A stretch of 64,000 nt of DNA from Glandiceps talaboti (taxonomy: Eukaryota; Hemichordata; Enteropneusta; Spengelidae). A program made the position numbers and the translations under genes. Positions 50,501-61,604 of the stretch are shown here, piece by piece (position 1 is the stretch's first letter; every line of letters starts with the position of its first letter). Location: positions 14,841,003-14,905,002 of the forward strand of contig NC_135551.1 of assembly GCF_964340395.1 (NCBI RefSeq), given 5' to 3'. The notes beneath the pieces are model-generated. The model saw nothing but the letters and a program-made list of their open reading frames with translations, was not told where the DNA came from and ran no database searches.

Positions 50501-51939
50501 GACTGCTGTACTACTGTACATGTAATAGTGTCCTTGGGAAAATAGAATATTAATAGTGTCCATTGTATGCAAATTGAGGTCACTATGGCTATGGGTCACT
50601 TGTCCATATCACATGACACGATATAAGCCAATCACTAATGAATATGAAAATGATGTGCTGTAATAAAAATTAAACGAAGTTATTGATTTGAAAAAACATT
50701 GGATAACTTTTGAAATGTACTAATTTCTTTCAGTGCAGTCCAACTGATCAAAGAATTGACATGAATAAGTTAAAAGTCAAAGAGAGGATATTCTTCTTTG
50801 AAGATGTTATGTTGTTTGAAGATGAGTTAGCTGATAATGGAGCAGCATTTCTTAATGTCAAAGTGGTAAGATAACCAAGTATTACCCTCTCCCATATTTA
50901 TCTTAAGTTTATTATTTTTGCACCAATATGTGCAGAGTAGATTTAAAAAAAATGAGTAATGATGTTAGCATCTGAATATGGAAAGTTAATTCAAGAAAAT
51001 CTTAATTGCTTGCAGTGATTTTGGTAAGGGTAGTAAGTTGGTAAAATCTAACAGGGTTTCATGCACTGTTGTCTTGCCCCCCCCAAAAAAAAAAAAATAA
51101 ATAAAAAATAAAAAATAAAAAAATAAAAATAAAAAATAAAAAAAATAAAAATTAAATATTGTGATCTTAATTATTTTCAGAGAGTGATGCAGACCAGCTT
51201 CTTTATTCTGTTGAGATATTTCCTGAGAGTTGACAATGTCCTAATTAGGATAAACGATACAAGAATATACCATGAAGTAAGTTCTCTGAGTTATCAAGTG
51301 GTAAATCATAGGGAAAGAAAGGCTATCGAAACTGGTGAACTGTTACTAGTCTGGAAGATACATATGTCAGGTCATGGTATCAGCTTCCACTTCACGTTTG
51401 TATTGAAGGGAACAGTTCGTATGCAGTGATGCAGTTCTGATTGTAGCCAGTCAAATATAGTTACGTGGTAAAATGTGTCAAAATGAAGATTTTGCTAGAC
51501 ATTGAGCTACATTGTACAACTGTTGTAATACTATTTACATTGTCTTAAAATAATACCAGTGGACAGAGACAAGGAACTTTGGTATATTTACATTACAAAA
51601 ATGAAATTCTTGAGACAAAGAAATTCTTCATACAAGAAATGAATTCGCGAGACAATCGGTGGGTTAAGAATTTCAATTGACTTGTAACCCTGAAATGTGA
51701 CTTTTATTGTACAGTTGTGCTACAATGCCATTGGCACTATTTTTTTTATTTTTCAGGCAGAATGGAACTACATGTTGAGAGAGTACACATCCAGAGAGAA
51801 GAAAGTATCAGAGCTTATAAGTGGTGGAGTGTCAGCAAGTCTGTTCATAAATCCAGTAGAAATTGCTGATCACTTAGATGTAGTGATGGAATCATATGAA
51901 AAGTTAGAGTTTCCTGATACAGACGTTGGAGAGAAGTAA
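47593..51939 (+). CDS. TIPRL: TIP41-like protein (TOR signalling / PP2A-family regulator), six exons
   Basis: Exons 47593-47756, 49144-49323, 49838-49940, 50734-50865, 51181-51276 and 51757-51939 close in frame to 858 nt, giving 285 residues (human TIPRL has 272). Family landmarks are [16 protein letters not shown] near the N-terminus, [82 protein letters not shown] and the MLREYTSRE segment. TIP41/TIPRL proteins bind the catalytic subunits of PP2A, PP4 and PP6 and link them to TOR signalling in the cytoplasm. The N-terminus has an insert with several cysteines (CQTPDKC, CLVCR) that lengthens it over the vertebrate protein. All acceptors and donors follow GT-AG. Confidence 0.96.
48667..49113. 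mobile_element. Foldback element in TIPRL intron 1
   Basis: The left arm 48667-48756 and right arm 49028-49113 are inverted copies of about 86-90 bp with few mismatches; both include 'cattactaataccagtcta' and the flanking 'gtctagaatt' block on opposite strands. A spacer of about 270 bp holds a C homopolymer (48788-48801) and 'tacatgtacatg' runs. It ends 30 bp before TIPRL exon 2. No open frame; a non-autonomous foldback transposon is likely. Confidence 0.8.
51068..51160. repeat. A-rich AAAAATA microsatellite next to a TIPRL acceptor
   Basis: A C run and an A run are followed by about 80 bp of (aaaaata)n, ending about 20 bp upstream of the acceptor of TIPRL exon 5 (exon start 51181). The usual pyrimidine tract is reduced to 'attattttcag'. 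Confidence 0.85.
51711..51742 (-). repeat. Terminus of the 'ccaatggcattgtag' repeat at a TIPRL acceptor
   Basis: It is the reverse complement of the first 30 or so bases of the dispersed repeat at 17104 and 31273 ('tgtgctacaatgccattggc'). It ends 14 bp before TIPRL exon 6 (start 51757), so the element edge flanks the pyrimidine tract. Confidence 0.6.
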
Positions 51940-51956
51940 ATCGTATACAGTTAGAC

Positions 51957-52417
51957 TGACTTCAAGGATAGTCTTGGTTACCCAGAATCCACTGCAGTCT
52001 TGCTGACTTCCACCATCCAAGAGAGTGTGGGAGAATGGTGATTGGGACATACGTTGGGAGCTGGTACTGAACTCAGATTGAGTCTCACTGGATATAAAAA
52101 TGATTCCTCATCTACATTTTCATCAACTCTGTAAATATTTCATGAAAATCATGCTCAATAAAAGTTTGAAAATCATCTTTGTTAGAAACTACAAGTTGGG
52201 AAAATGAAGATTAACTAAAAAATACTCTGAGCAAGACTTACCACCTTGTGATGTCATAACAGAAGTCAGGGTGTGGGACAGCCACTGTGCTCATGCAGTC
52301 ATCGTATATTGTTCCAATCACTTGCTATGCACAGTATATGCTTCCCGACTCTCTTGAGCAGTGGAAGTCAGAACCCAGAGTGGAGTTTGGGTAACTAAGA
52401 CTTATCTTCAAGGAGAG
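51957..52417. mobile_element. Foldback element forming the TIPRL 3' UTR
   Basis: Left arm blocks ('gtcttggttacccagaatcc', 'gctgacttccacc', 'caagagagt') recur inverted at about 52312-52417 ('actctcttgagcagtggaag', 'gggtaactaagac'). The arms are about 80-95 bp. The left arm starts 18 bp after the TIPRL stop codon, and the only nearby AATAAA (52157-52162) lies in the spacer, so the TIPRL 3' UTR is made of the element's left half. Confidence 0.75.
52157..52162 (+). terminator. Poly(A) signal of TIPRL
   Basis: AATAAA lies 218 bp after the TAA, inside the spacer of the foldback element. It is the only canonical signal close downstream. Confidence 0.6.
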
Positions 52418-52984
52418 CTTGATGTGTTTACACATAGACACCAGGTGCATGGATCATGAATATGTAAATAGAGACGTTTGTTTGCCATTTTTTCCAGTTA
52501 TCGGTAGTTAGATCTTTTCTAAGTCGGGGGCTGGTGGCATCAATATAACAAAGCTTTTCACAAAATACAACATTTAATTTACGTAACGAGTTGAAAACGT
52601 TTAGCAGAATAACTGTTTAACGTGACTAAAATCATGATGGATTGAGGCAAGATTTTGCAAGGCTCTACAGTAGTCACACACACCCTTTATTTTGAATTCC
52701 AATCAGGATTTGCTCTTACTAGTCTGAAAAAATGTAGTGTCATTTGCACTCCTTTTATCATTCAGTACCAAGTGATGAATCATTCAGTCTTTGCTCATCC
52801 TTACTTCATCATAAATATCGACAAAATGTAAGATTTTAGTCAAATTTAAATTTCACAAGTATTGAAAAAAATATGCACATGTACATACATCAATATGTGT
52901 ATGAATACATGTATGGTACTGTTCAGTCAGATTGAGGTGACCTACAGATCCAAACAGAAATTTTGATATTTTGGTATCGATTAT

Positions 52985-53172
52985 CAATTTAGGCCATAAA
53001 GCCCAATGTCTGAATCCCACATTCTCTATCTGATCAGTGGAGCCATATTATGAATTAGAGATATTGGATGATCACTTTTTTGTTGAGGATGAAATTTTTC
53101 CGTAGCTTTGTCAAATAACTGCTTTTCTTGTGATCAAAAATTTTAATCCTAATCTAACACAGGCCTTTAAAT
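52985..53172. repeat. Dispersed repeat 'GGCC...GGCCTTTAA' (copy at 53.0 kb)
   Basis: It begins 'ttaggccataaagccc', includes 'tgatcagtggagccatatta' and 'cgtagctttgtcaaata', and ends 'acaggcctttaa'. Its ends are inverted over about 9 bp. Same family as the 1.6- and 45.9-kb copies. Confidence 0.5.
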
Positions 53173-53247
53173 GTGTATTGTAGCACTCATTAAAGATTAC
53201 AAGTGTTTCAGTTCTAAATAGTCTGTCTTTGAGTCTTTTTGTATCCC

Positions 53248-53250
<3 letters not shown>

Positions 53251-53313
<63 letters not shown>
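53251..53313. repeat. GT microsatellite
   Basis: An uninterrupted GT run of about 63 bp immediately precedes the 53.3-55.4-kb minisatellite. Apparent open frames across it are artefacts. Confidence 0.95.
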
Positions 53314-53314
<1 letters not shown>

Positions 53315-53329
53315 AACAGAAATGCTGTG

Positions 53330-55445
53330 AAAGCCATTTAATCCATACTGTCCTGTTCTACAGTATAGCATGGCTATTTGTAGCCTGGAATCCATACTGT
53401 CCTGTTCTACAGTATAGCATGGCTATTTGTAGCCTGGAATCCATACTGTCCTGTTCTACAGTATAGCATGGCTATTTGTAACCTGGAATCCATGCTATCC
53501 TGTTCTACGTACAGTATAGCATGGCTATTTGTAGCCTGGAATCCATACTGTCCTGTTCTACGTACAGTATAGCATGGCTATTTGTAGCCTGGAATCCATA
53601 CTGTCCTGTTCTACAGTATGGCATGGAATCCATACTGTCCTGTTCTACAGTATAGCATGGAATCCATACTGTCCTGTTCTACAGTATGGCATGGCTATTT
53701 GTAACCTGGAATCCATGCTGTCCTGTTCTACAGTATAGCATGGCTATTTGTAGCATGGAATCCATACTGTCCTGTTGTACAGTATAACATGGCTATTTGT
53801 AGCATGGAATCCATACTGTCCTGTTCTACATTATAGCATGGAATCTATACTGTCCTGTTCTACAGTATAACCTGGAATCCATACTGTCCTGTTCTACATT
53901 ATAGCCTGTAATCCATACTGTCCTGTTCTACAGTATAACCTGGAATCTATACTGTCCTGTTCTACATTATAGCCTGGAATCCATACTGTCCTGTTCTACA
54001 GTATAGCATGGAATCCGTACTGTCCTGTTCTACAGTATAGCATGGCTATTTGTAGCCTGTAATCCATACTGTCCTGTTCTACATTATAGCCTGGAATCCA
54101 TACTGTCCTGTTCTACAGTATAGCATGGAATCCGTACTGTCCTGTTCCACAGTATAGCATGGCTATTTGTAGCCTGGAATCCATACTGTCCTGTTCTACA
54201 GTATAGCATGGAATCCGTACTGTCCTGTTCTACAGTATAGCATGGAATCCATACTGTCCTGTTCTACAGTATAGCATGGAATCCGTACTGTCCTGTTCTA
54301 CAGTATAGCATGGAATCCGTACTGTCCTGTTCCACAGTATAGCATGGCTATTTGTAGCCTGGAATCCATACTGTCCTGTTCTACAGTATAGCCTGGAATC
54401 CGTACTGTCCTGTTCTACAGTATAGCCTGGAATCCATACTGTCCTGTTCTACAGTATAGCATGGAATCCGTACTGTCCTGTTCCACAGTATAGCATGGCT
54501 ATTTGTAGCCTGGAATCCATACTGTCCTGTTCTACATTATAGCATGGAATCCATACTGTCCTGTTCTACAGTATAGCATGGCTATTTGTAGCCTGTAATC
54601 CATACTGTCCTGTTCTACAGTATAGCATGGAATCCATACTGTCCTGTTCTACAGTATAACCTGGAATCCATACCGTCCTGTTCTACAGTATAACCTAGAA
54701 TCCATACTGTCCTGTTCTACAGTATAGCATGGAATCCATACTGTCCTGTTCTACAGTATAGCCTGGAATCCATACTGTCCTGTTCTACATTATAGCATGG
54801 AATCCATACTGTCCTGTTCTACAGTATAGCATGGCTATTTGTAGCCTGTAATCCATACTGTCCTGTTCTACAGTATAGCATGGAATCCATACTGTCCTGT
54901 TCTACAGTATAGCATGGAATCCATACTGTCCTGTTCTACAGTATAACCTGGAATCCATACCGTCCTGTTCTACAGTATAACCTGGAATCCATACTGTCCT
55001 GTTCTACAGTATAGCATGGCTATTTGTAGCCTGGAATCCATACTGTCCTGTTCTACAGTATAACCTAGAATCCATACTGTCCTGTTCTACAGTATAGCAT
55101 GGAATCCATACTGTCCTGTTCTACAGTATAACCTGGAATCCATACCGTCCTGTTCTACAGTATAACCTGGAATCCATACTGTCCTGTTCTACAGTATAAC
55201 CTAGAATCCATACTGTCCTGTTCTACAGTATAGCATGGAATCCATACTGTCCTGTTCTACAGTATAACCTGGAATCCATACCGTCCTGTTCTACAGTATA
55301 ACCTAGAATCCATACCGTCCTGTTCTACAGTATAACCTAGAATCCATACTGTCCTGTTCTACAGTATATAGCATGGCTATTTGTAGCCTGGAATCCATAC
55401 TGTCCTGTTCTACAGTATAGCATGGCTATTTGTTCTCTGGAATCC
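53330..55445. repeat. Hairpin-unit minisatellite, about 2.1 kb
   Basis: Unit A is about 33-34 bp ('ggaatccatactgtcctgtt' then 'ctacagtatagcat'). A longer unit of about 49 bp adds 'ggctatttgtagcct'. The two alternate irregularly over about 55-60 units. Each unit can fold: ATACTGT pairs with ACAGTAT around the loop CCTGTTCT, and the extra segment has GCTA pairing with TAGC around TTTG. Single-base variants (gtat/ttat, gcatgg/acctgg, ccat/ccgt) are shared by blocks of neighbouring units, showing local amplification. Confidence 0.92.
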
Positions 55446-57324
55446 ATAGTACCCCATTTGGCTAAAGATCACATTGCAATGCATACATTTATACTCATGA
55501 TGAAGACATTCACACGATACAAAAGAGCATGAACACTGGAAAATACATTTTCTTGTTTTAATACGGTTGACAAGTTAATGAATACCAAAACAGTATGGTT
55601 TACATTGTAAGAATGTTTTAGTTTAATTAACTTGGAAGTAAATTCCAACAAAATGAGAAATATTTTTCAAAATTTCTTTTTTTTTATATTATCTTATGAA
55701 TGGTACACTAATTTATATAATATTATGTGATACATATATTTGTGCAGCCAATGTGAAACATTCAAACCATCAAATCAAAAACAAAATGTGATTTTTCGGT
55801 CATATCAAATGGATGCAGTGATTTATTTGTCACTTAGCAAAGTTTTTTTTCACTTTACACACATTTCTCTCCAAACGCAAATTTTTACCAAATAATGCCC
55901 ACCCACCACTACCAATATAATATTTATCGATATCTTATACTTGGCAACCAGGTTGTTCAAAGAAAGTAAACAAAGGGTACTTTTTTTGAGTATGTTTTTA
56001 CATTTCTTTGTGGTGTTGTGTTATTTACTGGTATACCCAGACATGTGGTCTAACTACCGGCCAGGTAAGTAACAACACAGTTATAGTATGTGATAAAGAC
56101 ATTGTGGAGTCATTCATGATCATCACACTGGGGTGCATTTGATTATGCAACCCTAGGAGCCTGAAGGCATCTAATGTTGCTGAAAGTTGCATTCGATTAC
56201 TACAGGACGTCACACTCGGGGCTTGAGTCCAAAAGTCGAGATGGGGAACGAAAATAACTTGGCTACGCAAGTATCAATTTTCATGGCCAATCAATGGCCA
56301 TCATATTTCTATGGTCACCAATCACACTGCAATATCAGATTTCTAACAAAATTCTGCCGATGTGAAGTCTAAAATATTATGATTTTTTGAAAAAAATTAT
56401 CTGGGGAAAATCTGAACATTAAACAGTTGTATCATGTTTAATAAATTCGGTACGTTTCATGTTAATTTTCAAAAACTATCTACAATGCAGATAATGTGTG
56501 AATATTAGCACCAGTGTAATATTGCTCTCGCAACTACAGTCGTACAAATTTGTTTAAAATAGCACCCTCTAGTGTTGCAATTACTACCCTCTACATGTAA
56601 ACTGCAAGAATCTGTCCTGTTAAGCCAAGTTGCAATTTGACCATTCGTTTGAATGGTTCCTCTCAAGAGGGAGCTATTCACTTAAAATGTTCAGTACAAG
56701 TTTACTGCATGTATCTTGTTGTATGTTGTGATAGACTGAAGTCATCTGATACTTAAAAATATACATTATAACGTTCTACATCGAATACCATGTGCCTATG
56801 ACAGAGTAGTATATACCTTTTTGATTACTTCATATAAAATATAGTCCATTTTGTATTTGCAAAGTCTAAATACATATACTTACAAATTTCCTAACAAAAA
56901 CTGAAGAGTACAGCCAATTCAGAATGAAACTGTATAAATACAAAGCCAAGTGTCGACGCGAGTACTGACACAAACAACAATGAACTATAGCTACAATTCT
57001 AAGATACAGCTGTTCTTCATAAAGCATTAAAGTGTACTGTTATTTCATGAAAACAGCTCATGTGCGAAATAATGGAAAACAGTGTACACTGGATAGAAGT
57101 GCAGGGCATGTAAATCAACCAGCCCCAGCCAGAGCAGTTAGTTTTTCTGCACACTGAATACAAAAATCTTCACTACCTATAACAACACAGTATCTTTGAT
57201 TTGCACTAAATATACTCCATAGAGACTAGTCAGTTATTCTAAAGTGAAATCTATGCAGAAGTCCATTAAATGATTTCAAATCCATGTATAATAATTAAAG
57301 TTTCAAAGTTTTCAAAAAAACAAG
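55446..57324. other. Intergenic stretch, no gene seen
   Basis: AT-rich sequence with no exon model I could support on either strand. Short open frames near 55.5 and 56.0-56.4 kb have no splice partners or family resemblance. Confidence 0.55.
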
Positions 57325-57438
57325 TTTTCTAATAGACTGTAAGATACGTCGTGACGTTTCGCCCTCACCGGCGTGTTAGGGGTTGGCCGATGTTTGAGGG
57401 CGCACCGTCACGGCGTACCTTACAGACTAGTTTTCTAA
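57325..57438. mobile_element. 98-bp MITE with long inverted ends and 8-bp target duplication
   Basis: The element 57333-57430 begins TAGACTGTAAGATACG, and its right end, read in reverse complement, begins CTAGTCTGTAAGGTACG. The inverted ends are about 37 bp and continue through GTGACG and CGCCCTCA, leaving a short centre ('gttaggggttgg'). TTTTCTAA flanks it at 57325-57332 and 57431-57438, a perfect eight-base target duplication. This fits a hAT-type non-autonomous element. Relatives occur at 34459-34545 and about 61020-61145. Confidence 0.85.
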
Positions 57439-57519
57439 ATGACTTGATGTTTTTGGTTGCCGACAGTCCTTCACTAGGACATGTACAAATAGTATAATTT
57501 AACTAAACCTATGTTAAAA

Positions 57520-57780
57520 AATACTGCCAATGGCAATGTGCACAACTGAAATTCAATGTCTGACATACACATGCACCATCATATAAACATACCTGATAGA
57601 CTTCCATTGTAAAAGGCGACCCATTTTGACAGAAATCACTGTTTTCGACATAACTTGAAAACCACTGGAATCAATTGATCCAGCAGTTTCTCACTTTAAG
57701 TTGTTCACTCACACACACACACGCACACACACACACACATACATACTGCAGTCACACACACACACACATACATACATATC

Positions 57781-57815
<35 letters not shown>

Positions 57816-57900
57816 TACATACATACATACAGACAGACAGACAGACAGACAAAACTTAATGCCTATAGCACTCTAAACCTCAGTTCAGTTTTGCTATAAA
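57520..57900. repeat. Short copy of the 'gccaatggca' repeat with CA and GACA runs
   Basis: It starts 'actgccaatggcaatgtg', carries CA and CATA microsatellites and a GACA/CATA run (about 57785-57850), and ends 'atgcctatagcactctaaac'. This is the same start and end as the 17.1-kb copy, without the 'ttgctatgggc' core. Confidence 0.55.
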
Positions 57901-58116
57901 ACATTACTGGTAATATACATCTTCTAAATACTGACAGAAGATTCTGCTTCAAAAGTTGGTATACAGACTCGTATATTTGCAATAAGGAAGTACAAGATGA
58001 GCTGCAATGTGCAAATACTTTTGCACCTACATAAAATTTTACACTAAGTCTTATTCATTATATTCCACCACAATATGGCTTTCAAATTAGTTATACAACA
58101 ATGTGCTAGCACTGGC

Positions 58117-58540
58117 CAGTGTTTTTGCCGAGGTAGGTAGGTACGAAGAATTTATCAGGGTTCGCCACCAACATAACAATAATAAAGTAAATCTACAGTG
58201 CACCTGTTCTCCGAAGAGCTCCAGGTGCAGACACAGAACTACTAACAAAATGAAAGGATACTGAGAAACAATTTGAAAACATGGAAGGATGTAGAGAGAA
58301 TTGTGTAAGTGAGTGAGAGTTAAAATTGAAATAGGTTAAAGTTTTAAGGGCAGAGTGGAAGGAAGACTTAGAGTGAGAGTGAGAGAGTGGGGAAGACTGT
58401 TCCAAAGTGGAGGAGCAGTGTAAGAAAAGGAACATTCACCAAGCTTCTGAGTCACAAATGGTGTATAGTACGGAAATTTATGTAAATTTTACCAGATTAC
58501 ACACCTGTTACCAAGGTAACAAATCTTAGCAAAAACACTG
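58117..58540. mobile_element. CAGTGTTTTTGC-type element, about 424 bp
   Basis: The left end CAGTGTTTTTGCCGAGGTAG and the right end, reverse complement CAGTGTTTTTGCTAAGATTTG, share the termini of the 12.9-kb MITE. The interior is purine-rich with 'gtgagagtgagagag' and 'gactgttccaaagtggagga', phrases typical of the inner part of interspersed elements. No transposase frame. Confidence 0.6.
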
Positions 58541-59539
58541 CTTATACCATGAACATTCATACATTAACACTGGAAAGCAGTGACTTTTACCTCCCTTATA
58601 ACAAACTGTCAAAAAACTTACCTAGACGACATACAATTCTACAAAACATTACTTTAACTAGTAAATAAATATTTTTATTTTATTTGAAATTCAAATCAGG
58701 GTTACAGGCATATCACGTTTGCTCAGATACTAATTCAAAATAATTCAAAATGTGTTCAATTTTTTGTTTGTTTAGAAAGCATTGATAGTACATGAGTTTA
58801 TAAGTTTTTCACTCAAGTGAAAAAAAGTGACATGAAAAACTTGACTAAACTATTCTGATATAATAATGCTAATGTCAATGTGTGTCTTCTATGATGTCAT
58901 AACAACCGTCTTCTGGCATTGTGAGAACAGTTGATTTTATAGTAGGGGTTTCTTGAACATGTTATGATACCTATGATAAATGATGTCATCGGAGTATTTA
59001 TGAATTATATCGTAATACAACGTTTGAGTTTAGTCAAGTGGTGGTTAAGTATACTTCAGTAAATACAAAAATGCGAGTACCTTTTTAAATATGCAGTAAT
59101 AACTACGCCTAAATCTGTATAAACTCAGCTTGTGCCCCTTTAACTAAAGTAACTTGTCAACAACATTGTGACATACATGTACATATTTTCCAAAATAGTA
59201 CTTTAACCAAATAAATATTTATTGAAAAGACTACAAGTATTCCATAATGCAGCTTGCATCATGGGTTCAATCAAAAACAAAAAAATTGAAGGTTTTTTTT
59301 TTAACTTTAAATATTCTTCTGTGTATTGAAGATCATCCTAACATGGAAGTGTCAATATTTGGGAAATATAAATATCTAGAGAAAAGGCCTATTAAAGTGT
59401 AAAAAAAAAATTATAGTTTGATTATTTTGCAATTTTTTCAATAACAAACATTTTTTATGTGATAGTTTTATCATGCTTACAATATTTTTTTTGTGTTCTC
59501 ATTTAGAACGATATAAAACAAAATGTAGTAATTGTACAT
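58541..59539. other. Intergenic stretch, no gene seen
   Basis: AT-rich sequence, several short homopolymer runs, no supported exon. Confidence 0.5.
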
Positions 59540-59870
59540 GTATTATACCACGCACGAGCCAGGTTCAACAAAAAAATATGGAATATATACTCTGGTCACG
59601 ACAACATATGTAGTACGTCACAACAACGAGTGTCTCCGTCATTCGTTTGAAATATGAGCCAAAACACTCAAAGTTGCTAATACTTTCCTAGGATTTTTTT
59701 TATATTACTGGTGATGGTTTAATTATGTTATTCCCCATATTTTTCTGCATTCAGCCGGAAAATACTTCTGAACTAAGGGGTTGTCACAACGAGTCGAAGG
59801 CCCCTTAGGTCACTTGTACTTTCCTTGGCTGAACAAAGAAAAATATTGGACAATAACATCTAATTACCCT
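59540..59870. repeat. Dispersed repeat with internal foldback (copy 2)
   Basis: It matches 38118-38460. Arms 59726-59756 ('tgttattccccatatttttc' onward) and 59827-59858 ('ggctgaacaaagaaaaatat' onward) are inverted over about 31 bp. A second inverted pair, 'ctaagggg' and 'ccccttag', is nested inside. Confidence 0.75.
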
Positions 59871-60457
59871 CCCAGCTGGTCTAAATTTGACAGCATTTTC
59901 ATTTATTTGCAGGAGCTTGGAGTGAAAACCTGCAGTTTCCAGACATTGATTGCTATGACAACCGATTTTATCTACCTTCCGATATATCACCTACAAACAT
60001 TGGTGTGTAATTGCTGATTTATCAGTTTGTCATGAGTTTTAGGTGTTGAAGTAGAGATGACACTGTTTGATTTAAAACCAGGTGAAAAACCATCAATATG
60101 CAAATTAGCTTGTGAATTGAGCCATGGCTTGTTTTAAAGTCTGGGGTGAAAGAGCATCAATGTGCACCTGGACTTTTAATTGGGTAACATATCTGGTTTA
60201 TAACTAAATACAAATGTATCAGTATGCAATATTGGTTGTCAATTAGGGCAACTTCTTGTTCATGAAACCCAGGTGGACAGCCACCAATATGCAAAATTAG
60301 TCTAAACCTTTCAATAATCCTAATTACCACTAATCTTGTACATTCTGACACCTGCATTTACAAAGCCCATCCCACCACATAAAATACAGTGACATGGTTA
60401 AACACATCTTTGCCGTAATCACACCAAGCCAACTAATTATCAACAACATTTCACTCT

Positions 60458-61595
60458 TTAGGAATCACGACCAAATACACAATCTTGGAGTTCAGATGCC
60501 AGCTCTGTCACCTCATCATCATCTGTATCAGTTTCGCTGAATGTACTGCGTGGCGAAAAACGATTACCGCGACTCAAAAACGAATGTAGTTTACCGATGG
60601 AAGCCAAAATGAGACCGAGGTATGGTGGGGAAGGTTTCATTGGTCTTGAGATATATTCTGGATGGTACTGGACTCCTACAAAGTAGGGATGATCTGTGAA
60701 TACAAAAAAACAAAAACACAACCATCAGTAAAACACACAGTTTGTAAGATTCACTGTGGCGGAGCGCCCTCACACAAAACCATCACTAAAACACAGAGTT
60801 GGTAAAATTCGCTGTGACGGAGCGCCCTCACACAAAACCATCAGTAAAACACACAGTTTGTAAGATTCGCTGTGACGGAGCGCCCTCACACAAAACCATC
60901 AGTAAAACATAGTTTGTAAGATTCGCTGTGACGGAACGCCCTCACACAAAACCATCAGTAAAACACACAGTTTGTAAGATTCGGTGTGACGGAGCGCCAG
61001 CCCCTCACACAAAACCATCAGTAAAACACACAGTGTGTAAGATTCACTGTGATGGAGCACCCTCACACATCAGTCAACCCCTACACATGTCTGTATCGAA
61101 CTGGACACTTACCGGTGAGGGCGACACAACTTACCTTACAGTCTATAAAACACACTGAAAGTGGAATAAATGAATCTCAAATCCTTTAGCCTGAAAGATC
61201 TAGGTGTTGCTTCCGCTTCTATAATGCTTTCACTCAGAGTAACAAGTGGTTACAAAGCAGATCAACAACTGGGCCTTTCAGACTAATAAATCAGTCAGAC
61301 AAAATCAGTTTTATACTTTTCAGCTTTCAGTATCTTTTGCAGACACTTTGCTATATATTTATTACACAAGTACATGTATATTACAACTGCTATAGACAGT
61401 TTGCGTAATTCTGTCTGTGAATAAGGTAAGAACACCAATACACTTTCTAATATTTGAGGTGAATTTTGATTAAATGAAATTACATTGTTTTGACTTACCA
61501 TCCAATTCCATGATTTCCATTCTTTCACCTTCAACATCATGTCCAACAAATTTCATTCCTTTCTCTTCAAAACTACTCACTTTCTTTGGATTAAC
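60458..61595 (-). CDS. CTPS: CTP synthase, last two coding exons (5' part beyond right edge)
   Basis: CTP synthase makes CTP from UTP, ATP and glutamine in the cytoplasm. Exons 61595-61499 (acceptor ATCAG, donor GTAAGT) and 60693-60458 (acceptor TTCACAG, TAA stop) join in phase 1. The product begins [18 protein letters not shown], runs through [20 protein letters not shown], then [19 protein letters not shown] and [18 protein letters not shown]. The YHPE motif supplies the His and Glu of the glutamine amidotransferase catalytic triad. The C-terminal tail is Ser/Thr-rich and acidic ([16 protein letters not shown]), like the phosphorylated tail of animal CTP synthases. The paralogue (CTPS1 or CTPS2 type) cannot be told. 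The N-terminal synthetase domain lies to the right of the window. Confidence 0.94.
60721..61150. repeat. 58-bp tandem array derived from a MITE terminus, in the last CTPS intron
   Basis: About six units of 'aaaccatcagtaaaacacac' plus 'agtttgtaagattcgctgtg' and 'acggagcgccctcacac'. The core 'gtaagattcgctgtgacg' plus 'gcgccctcac' matches the terminal inverted repeat of the 57.3-kb MITE. The last unit (from about 61020) runs into a whole element ending 'acttaccttacagtctataa'. Confidence 0.85.
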
Positions 61596-61604
61596 CTGAT
61601 TTTA

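Noticed and set aside
53111-53466. Open frames over the GT run
   Set aside because: They are simple-repeat translation artefacts on both strands.
53330-55445. CRISPR-like array
   Set aside because: There are no unique spacers between conserved repeats, the units are contiguous and variable, no cas genes exist, and the window is a spliced animal genome.
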